Shown: in pieces, positions 5,385 to 8,199 of the stretch
Numbering within the stretch: position 1 is the first letter of the stretch
Layout: each line of letters begins with the position of its first letter
Assembly (NCBI GenBank): GCA_012799075.1
Contig: JAAZLZ010000180.1
Location: forward strand, 1 to 8,199
DNA length: 8,199 nt
Origin: Bacillota bacterium
GTDB lineage: Bacteria > Bacillota > Limnochordia > JAAZLZ01
Direction: 5' to 3'
Position numbers and translations under genes: made by a program
Notes under the pieces: generated by a model
The model's input: only the letters and a program-made list of their open reading frames with translations
Told to the model about the DNA's origin: nothing
Database searches by the model: none

Positions 5385-6059
5385 ATGTCCTTGATTCCCA
5401 TCAAGAAGTCCAGGTCCGTTACCCAGAAGGCCTATGAGCGCCTGTTGGAAGCGATCATGTCTTTGACTCTGCCTCCGGGACAGCTGGTTTCCGAAAACAA
5501 TTTGGCCGAACAGCTGATGGTCAGCCGCACTCCGGTGCGGGAGGCCCTCAAGCGTCTGGAGCAGGAAGGGTTAGTCCAGACGACGCCCCAAAAGGGCACA
5601 GAAGTACTGAAGCTGTCGGCTGTGCAATTGATTGAAGCCGCTGAGCTCAGACGCATCCTGGAGCTATGGGCGGCGGTAACTGCGGTCGACAAACTGGATG
5701 GGGACGACCTTGAAAGAATGTGGAAGGCCCAACAGACAGTCCGGGACGCATTTATGGCCCAGGATTATGTTCGTCTACTGGAGTGGGATGCTTCTTTCCA
5801 TGAAGTCTTTCTGCAAGCTGCGGGGAATAGCAGAGTGGTACAAACGGTCAACCTGATGAACTTCCAGATTTGGCCGTTTCGTTTGCTCTGGCTGAGGACG
5901 GGCAAGGGCACGGAGCGCATGCTCGCAGAGCATGAGGACCTGGTGCGCGCCTTGGAAGGGCGGGAGTTGTCTGTGTTGGCTACGATTATGCGGAAACACA
6001 TTGGCTGCGTAGAGCTTATTCCCAGTGTTCGGAGTGTGTGGCCTGATTACTTTGAATAG
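5385..6059 (+). CDS. GntR-family transcriptional regulator, FCD subfamily
   Basis: DNA-binding regulator that probably senses a small organic acid and controls the adjacent TRAP transporter. The 224-residue protein has an N-terminal winged helix-turn-helix (about 10-75; SENNLAEQLMVSRTPVREAL is the recognition region, and QKGTEV marks the wing). An all-helical FCD effector domain follows (about 85-215). The metal or ligand residues of FCD proteins are visible as Asp135 and His139 (DASFHE), His183 (AEHEDL) and His205 (MRKHIG). Start ATG 5385 lies six bases after GGAGGG (5373-5378). A longer frame from TTG 5340 would place the operator palindrome inside the gene and has no ribosome site. It precedes dctP by 62 bases on the same strand with no terminator seen, so one operon is likely. 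Effector unknown; FCD regulators next to TRAP genes often respond to sugar acids or dicarboxylates. Confidence 0.93.
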   Translation: MSLIPIKKSRSVTQKAYERLLEAIMSLTLPPGQLVSENNLAEQLMVSRTPVREALKRLEQEGLVQTTPQKGTEVLKLSAVQLIEAAELRRILELWAAVTAVDKLDGDDLERMWKAQQTVRDAFMAQDYVRLLEWDASFHEVFLQAAGNSRVVQTVNLMNFQIWPFRLLWLRTGKGTERMLAEHEDLVRALEGRELSVLATIMRKHIGCVELIPSVRSVWPDYFE

Positions 6060-6077
6060 TAGGGGGTGGGAGTGGCA

Positions 6078-6088
6078 AGCACGGTGCT
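6078..6088. repeat. Small palindrome in the gntR-dctP gap
   Basis: AGCAC-G-GTGCT, perfect 5-bp arms around one base, between the gntR stop and the dctP ribosome site. It does not match the operator at 5339. It may be a minor protein-binding site or chance. Confidence 0.25.
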
Positions 6089-6121
6089 CCAAATACGATT
6101 GGCCTGAGGAGGGACCAAAAG

Positions 6122-7099
6122 TTGAAAAGGCTAGGTGGAATTGTGCTGTTTCTGGTCCTCGTGTTATCGACTGCAGTCACCGCGAAGAGTATCATCACCT
6201 TCTCCGGGGTCTACGCCGCGGGGGAGGCGGCCGTGGACGTCCAAAACAAGTTCAAGGAGCTCCTGGAAGAACGTTCCGGCGGCAAGTATGAAGTTAGGGT
6301 GATTATCGGCAGTGCCATGGGCGGAGAGAGGGATCATATCGAAGCAGCCAGTGCCGGCGCCTTGGAGCTCATTGCCATGGGTCCCGGGGACATGGCCTTG
6401 TATGCCCCTGAGTACACCCTAAGCGACATTCCCTTTTTGATCCGCGACCGGGACCACTTCTTTGCCCTTTGGCTTGGAGAAGTAGGTCAAACCATCAATA
6501 AGCTTAGTTTGGAGATGCTGGGCGTGCGCACTCTGGGGGTCATGTACCGGGGTCCCCGGTACCTCACCTCGAACCGCCCCATCAAGTCAGTCGAGGACCT
6601 CCGGGGACTCCGATTGCGTCTACCGGAGGTGGAACCGATTATTCGAGTCTGGCAAGCCCTGGGAACCGCACCTGTCCCCGTTGCCTTCCACGAAGTGTAC
6701 TCAGCTTTGCAGACGGGGATTGCTGAGGCCCAGGAAAACCCCATCATGTCCATCTATGGGTACAAGTTCCATGAAGTCCAAAAATACCTAATTGCCACTA
6801 GACACATCTACAGCATCGCCAAATTCCAGGTTTCGGAGCAGTGGTTTAAGAAACTGTCCGCCGCCGATCAACAGCTTATCGCCGACTGCATGGCGGAAGC
6901 GGTGGAGTATGGGAATCAGCTGGTTTTCCAACGGGAAGCCGAACTAATGGATGAGCTCCTGGCCAGCGGTATGACCATCATCGAGCCTCCGGAGCTGGAT
7001 CTAGACGGCATCCGCTCTGAGGCTTTGAAGATCATCGAGAAGATGGTCCAAGAAGGCATGTACAACAAAGAACTATATGACAAGGTGCAGCAGCTGTAA
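6122..7099 (+). CDS. dctP: TRAP transporter substrate-binding protein, DctP family
   Basis: Extracytoplasmic binding protein of a tripartite ATP-independent (ion-gradient driven) importer. The 325-residue precursor has a Sec signal (KR, hydrophobic 5-17, likely cleavage after VTA at 21) and no lipobox cysteine. DctP landmarks: an early FSGVYAAGEAAVDVQNKFKELLEERSGG-type segment (27-54), GPGDMALYAPE (87-97), the GPRYLTSNRPI segment (144-154), DLRGLRLRLP (159-168) with Arg166 at the position that usually grips the substrate carboxylate, and TGIAEAQENP (198-207) in the dimer/hinge region. Start TTG 6122 lies eight bases after GAGGAGGG (6106-6113); no ATG fits. dctQ follows after a hairpin. The conserved Arg argues for a carboxylate substrate, but which one (C4-dicarboxylate, hexuronate, keto acid or other) cannot be told. 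Confidence 0.94.
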   Translation: MKRLGGIVLFLVLVLSTAVTAKSIITFSGVYAAGEAAVDVQNKFKELLEERSGGKYEVRVIIGSAMGGERDHIEAASAGALELIAMGPGDMALYAPEYTLSDIPFLIRDRDHFFALWLGEVGQTINKLSLEMLGVRTLGVMYRGPRYLTSNRPIKSVEDLRGLRLRLPEVEPIIRVWQALGTAPVPVAFHEVYSALQTGIAEAQENPIMSIYGYKFHEVQKYLIATRHIYSIAKFQVSEQWFKKLSAADQQLIADCMAEAVEYGNQLVFQREAELMDELLASGMTIIEPPELDLDGIRSEALKIIEKMVQEGMYNKELYDKVQQL

Positions 7100-7113
7100 G
7101 GCTAGTGATTACA

Positions 7114-7135
7114 AAGGGGCCCCTCCGGGCCCCTT
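7114..7135 (+). other. Strong intercistronic hairpin between dctP and dctQ
   Basis: AAGGGGCCC (7114-7122), loop CTCC (7123-7126), GGGCCCCTT (7127-7135): a perfect 9-bp, mostly G-C stem with a tetraloop, 14 bases after the dctP stop and 3 bases before the dctQ ribosome site. No T-run follows (GTTGGG), so it is more likely an RNA-stabilising or partly terminating element than a full terminator. Such hairpins after binding-protein genes let the binding protein be made in excess of the membrane subunits. The CCTCC at its apex (7122-7126) is complementary to GGAGG of the dctQ ribosome site (7140-7144). Confidence 0.8.
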
Positions 7136-7152
7136 GTTGGGAGGTCTACACA

Positions 7153-7638
7153 GTGGTCAATCTCTTTGACCGGCTAATTAGAGGTTTGGCTAATATTGCT
7201 TTTGCCGCCATGTTTCTCGTCACCCTCCTTCAGGTGATCGCTCGCTATGTGTTGGCCAGGCCTTTTATCTGGACGGAGGAAATGGCCCGCTCCTTATATG
7301 TTTGGATGACATTTGTGGGCATGGTCGTCGTGATGAAAGAAAAGGAGCACATCACGGTGGATTTCCTCATTAACCGGGTCTCTCCTCCTTTCCGGCACTT
7401 GGCCGCCCTGGTAGGGGAGACCCTGATGCTGCTTTTCGCCGTCGTTCTGTTTGCTGGTGGAGTTAACATGGTTATTAACACCCACCGGGCCCGGTTGCCC
7501 AGTATGCCAATAATCCGCTATAGCCTGGTCTACCTGGCTATTCCCGTGGGTGCCTTTTGTCTGATCGTGTGCCTTGTCCGGCACCTTGCATCCGGGGTGA
7601 ACAGGGCGACTTCCGTCGGCCGGGGAGGTGAGAACTGA
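7153..7638 (+). CDS. dctQ: TRAP transporter small permease subunit, DctQ family
   Basis: Small membrane subunit that pairs with DctM to form the TRAP membrane domain. The 161-residue protein has four predicted helices (about 13-33, 46-62, 84-106, 124-142). It carries the family signature LLQVIARYVLARPFIWTEEMARSL (25-48) followed by WMTFVGMVVVMKEKEHITVDFL (51-72). Start GTG 7153 lies seven bases after GGGAGGT (7139-7145). A longer frame from GTG 7105 would translate through the hairpin, has no ribosome site and adds a non-conserved N-terminus, so it was not chosen. The stop overlaps the dctM start (TGATG at 7636-7640), indicating translational coupling. Confidence 0.93.
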   Translation: MVNLFDRLIRGLANIAFAAMFLVTLLQVIARYVLARPFIWTEEMARSLYVWMTFVGMVVVMKEKEHITVDFLINRVSPPFRHLAALVGETLMLLFAVVLFAGGVNMVINTHRARLPSMPIIRYSLVYLAIPVGAFCLIVCLVRHLASGVNRATSVGRGGEN

Positions 7639-8199
7639 TGCAAGCGGCCTTCATCATCCTACTGGGAGGACTGGTGTTCTTCATGGCCCTAGGCATCCCC
7701 ATCGCATTTTCCATGGGGATTACCTCCGTCATTTACTTTCTCTATGATCAAGGTTTTGGCTTCAGCTATCAAGTAGTTGCCCAGCGGATGTTCTATGGAG
7801 TCAACAACTTCACCCTGCTAGCCGTTCCTTTCTTCATCTTCGCTGCCAATTTGATGAACACGGGGGGCATTACCCGGCGCCTGTTCAAGTTTGCCGACAT
7901 CCTGGTGGGCCACTTGCCTGGGGGTCTAGGACAGGTGAACATCATTGCCAGCGTGATCTTTGCTGGCATGAGTGGGTCTGCTACATCGGATGCGGCAGGC
8001 CTTGGGACTATTGAACTGGAAGCCATGCTCAACGCCGGCTACGACAAGGAATTTGCCGTGGCGATTACAGCGGCCTCATCCCTTATCGGTCCCATTATCC
8101 CCCCTTCGGTGCCCTTGGTCCTCTACGGAGTATCTGCCGGGGCTTCCGTTGGAGCACTTCTCTTAGGGGGGATTATCCCAGGACTCTTGATGGCCGCCA
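7638..8199 (+). CDS. dctM: TRAP transporter large permease subunit, DctM family, N-terminal part
   Basis: Transport-channel subunit of the TRAP importer, cut by the right window edge. I translated 187 residues from ATG 7638; family members are usually a little over 400, so somewhat less than half is present. The N-terminal helix (LLGGLVFFMALGIPIAFSMGI), NFTLLAVPFFIFAANLM (57-73), FAGMSGSATSDAAGLG (108-123) and the loop LIGPIIPPS (148-156) are textbook DctM sequence. The start overlaps the dctQ stop by one base, with GGGGAGG at 7622-7628 as ribosome site. Third transporter gene in a dctP-dctQ-dctM order. Catabolic genes for the imported substrate may lie beyond the edge. Confidence 0.97.
   Translation, partial: MQAAFIILLGGLVFFMALGIPIAFSMGITSVIYFLYDQGFGFSYQVVAQRMFYGVNNFTLLAVPFFIFAANLMNTGGITRRLFKFADILVGHLPGGLGQVNIIASVIFAGMSGSATSDAAGLGTIELEAMLNAGYDKEFAVAITAASSLIGPIIPPSVPLVLYGVSAGASVGALLLGGIIPGLLMAA

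Noticed and set aside
5775..6092. Minus-strand open frames over the end of gntR
   Set aside because: Antisense to the well-supported FCD domain; no domain or ribosome site.
7105..7152. Upstream extension of dctQ from GTG 7105
   Set aside because: It would translate through the 9-bp hairpin, lacks a ribosome site, and the added residues are not family-like; GTG 7153 has a well-placed GGGAGGT.
1..8199. Mobile elements, CRISPR arrays, tRNA or rRNA genes, toxin-antitoxin or defence genes
   Set aside because: None seen: no transposase or integrase, no regularly spaced repeats, no RNA gene pattern; all coding space is taken by envelope, transport, redox and regulator genes.

Overview
The window reads as chromosomal DNA of an anaerobic Bacillota-like (Firmicutes) bacterium. 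The grounds are strong AGGAGG-type ribosome binding sites, frequent TTG and GTG starts, a short class A penicillin-binding protein with the Gram-positive style C-terminal tail, and a TupABC-type tungstate transporter, a system common in anaerobes. The DNA is GC-rich by eye; no composition was computed. No RNA gene, CRISPR array, insertion sequence or phage gene was seen. Gene density is ordinary, and no intergenic gap exceeds about 270 bases.

Layout, left to right. (1) 1-1911, minus strand: a PBP1A-family bifunctional peptidoglycan synthase whose C-terminus runs off the left edge. (2) 2019-2255, plus strand, divergent from it: a very small NfeD-like membrane protein that overlaps the next gene tail to tail. 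(3) 2218-4588, minus strand: a tungstate ABC transporter operon in the order tupA (binding protein), tupB (permease), tupC (ATPase). A strong hairpin lies between tupA and tupB. (4) 4786-5115, plus strand: thioredoxin, divergent from tupA across an intergenic region with overlapping inverted repeats, followed by a hairpin. (5) 5385-8199, plus strand: a GntR/FCD-family regulator with a perfect 12-bp palindrome just before its start, then a TRAP transporter dctP-dctQ-dctM; dctM is cut by the right edge. A second strong hairpin lies between dctP and dctQ.

How the genes fit together. TupA captures tungstate (or molybdate) outside the membrane and TupBC imports it with ATP, presumably to supply tungsto- or molybdoenzymes encoded elsewhere. 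The GntR-like protein probably senses a small organic acid and controls itself and the TRAP operon. DctP binds the substrate and DctQM imports it with an ion gradient. The substrate cannot be read from the sequence.

No wholly new system is evident. The most interesting signals are regulatory. Each of the two unrelated importers has a strong intercistronic hairpin directly after its binding-protein gene, and in each case the hairpin could interact by base pairing with the ribosome binding site of the next membrane subunit. There is also the GntR-type palindrome, the nested inverted repeats between tupA and trxA, G7 tracts serving as ribosome binding sites of tupB and tupC, and two binding proteins without a lipoprotein cysteine.
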